A DNA stretch of 64,000 nt from NCBI RefSeq assembly GCF_017873215.1, contig NZ_JAGGKA010000001.1:248001-312000 (forward strand). The letters run 5' to 3'. How positions within the stretch are numbered: the stretch's first letter is position 1; the number at the start of each line of letters is the position of its first letter. Below the pieces are notes generated by a model. It did not search any database, was not told where the DNA came from, and worked only from the letters and a program-made list of their open reading frames with translations. The stretch comes from Clostridium tetanomorphum. Lineage in GTDB: Bacteria > Bacillota > Clostridia > Clostridiales > Clostridiaceae. Positions 63,862 through 64,000 of the stretch are shown piece after piece. A program made the translations under genes and the position numbers.

Positions 63862-64000
63862 CTAAGCTTTTTTAAAAAAATATAACTTACCATCTTCAAT
63901 AGAAGAGTCTACTAAATCTTTATTATAAAGATAACTTATAAATGCAGATACAGCAGAAAGATTTAAATGGTATTGTGTAAAATTCATGGGTAAATCATTT
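63862..64000 (-). CDS. Partial gene at right edge (C-terminal 45 residues)
   Basis: Minus-strand frame open to the window end, stop TAG at 63862-63864, ending ..YLYNKDLVDSSIEDGKLYFFKKA. Might be the wing of a winged-helix protein, but too short to name. Convergent with the propeller gene across MITE-like copy 3. Confidence 0.5.
   Translation of the reverse strand, partial: NDLPMNFTQYHLNLSAVSAFISYLYNKDLVDSSIEDGKLYFFKKA

Overview
The window is AT-rich chromosomal DNA (coding and intergenic alike) with strong AGGAGG-type ribosome binding sites, frequent TTG/GTG starts, [FeFe] hydrogenases, a tandem glycine riboswitch, hybrid-cluster protein and a purE-C-F-M-N-H-D operon. That combination points to a strictly anaerobic Clostridium of cluster I (C. 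botulinum/tetani-like). No tRNA, rRNA, CRISPR array or prophage was seen.

Layout. 1-2.2 kb: end of a sensory [FeFe]-hydrogenase-like protein (PAS) plus a SpoIIE-type phosphatase. 2.3-6.5 kb (minus): trimeric NADH/ferredoxin-linked hydrogenase hydC-hydB-hydA. 6.9-8.6 kb: lgt and a GalT-like HIT protein. 8.7-12.8 kb: LytS/LytR two-component system divergent from cstA, with helically phased repeats between them. 13-15.3 kb: ECF transporter S component, tandem glycine riboswitch and an alanine/glycine symporter. 15.5-17 kb: NCS2 purine permease. 17-18.1 kb: PAS-GGDEF protein. 18.3-21.7 kb: hcp module (hcp, ferredoxin-like gene, divergent Crp/Fnr regulator, palindromic operator). 23.6-30.8 kb: complete purine operon, whose promoter copies the architecture of the NCS2 permease promoter (PurBox-like ACGAAC sites). 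30.9-34.1 kb (minus): decayed PadR/DUF2812 pair and an Agr-like GHKL kinase/LytTR regulator. 34.6-41.9 kb: MATE exporter, then an overlapping operon of ABC ATPase, ABC-2 permease fused to an M1-type metallopeptidase, permease, ECF sigma factor, zinc anti-sigma factor and another permease, preceded by a good ECF-type promoter. 42-44.9 kb: an ECF sigma remnant interrupted by a 131-bp structured element, a second purC with a structured leader, and a SigM/YhdL-like sigma/anti-sigma pair in which the sigma gene is frameshifted. 45.3-48.9 kb: tandem DUF3829 lipoproteins and a histidyl-tRNA synthetase. 49-57.6 kb: pepF, OmpR-type two-component system with lipoprotein, a second MATE exporter, a CofE-like ligase. 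57.8-63.7 kb: small membrane protein, second OmpR-type system and an operon of a phosphodiester glycosidase between two membrane-anchored propeller-like proteins.

Most unusual observations: (1) a family of short structured elements (three copies, with compensatory base changes) of which one precisely interrupts an ECF sigma gene without target duplication and two sit in 5' leaders; (2) the sigma/anti-sigma/ABC/peptidase operon with its own predicted ECF promoter; (3) a ~100-bp palindromic MITE-like repeat present three times, each at the end of genes; (4) operator architectures for LytR, the Hcp regulator, PurR and a WalR-like regulator that can be read directly from spacing. Several annotated starts were moved downstream to codons with proper Shine-Dalgarno spacing.
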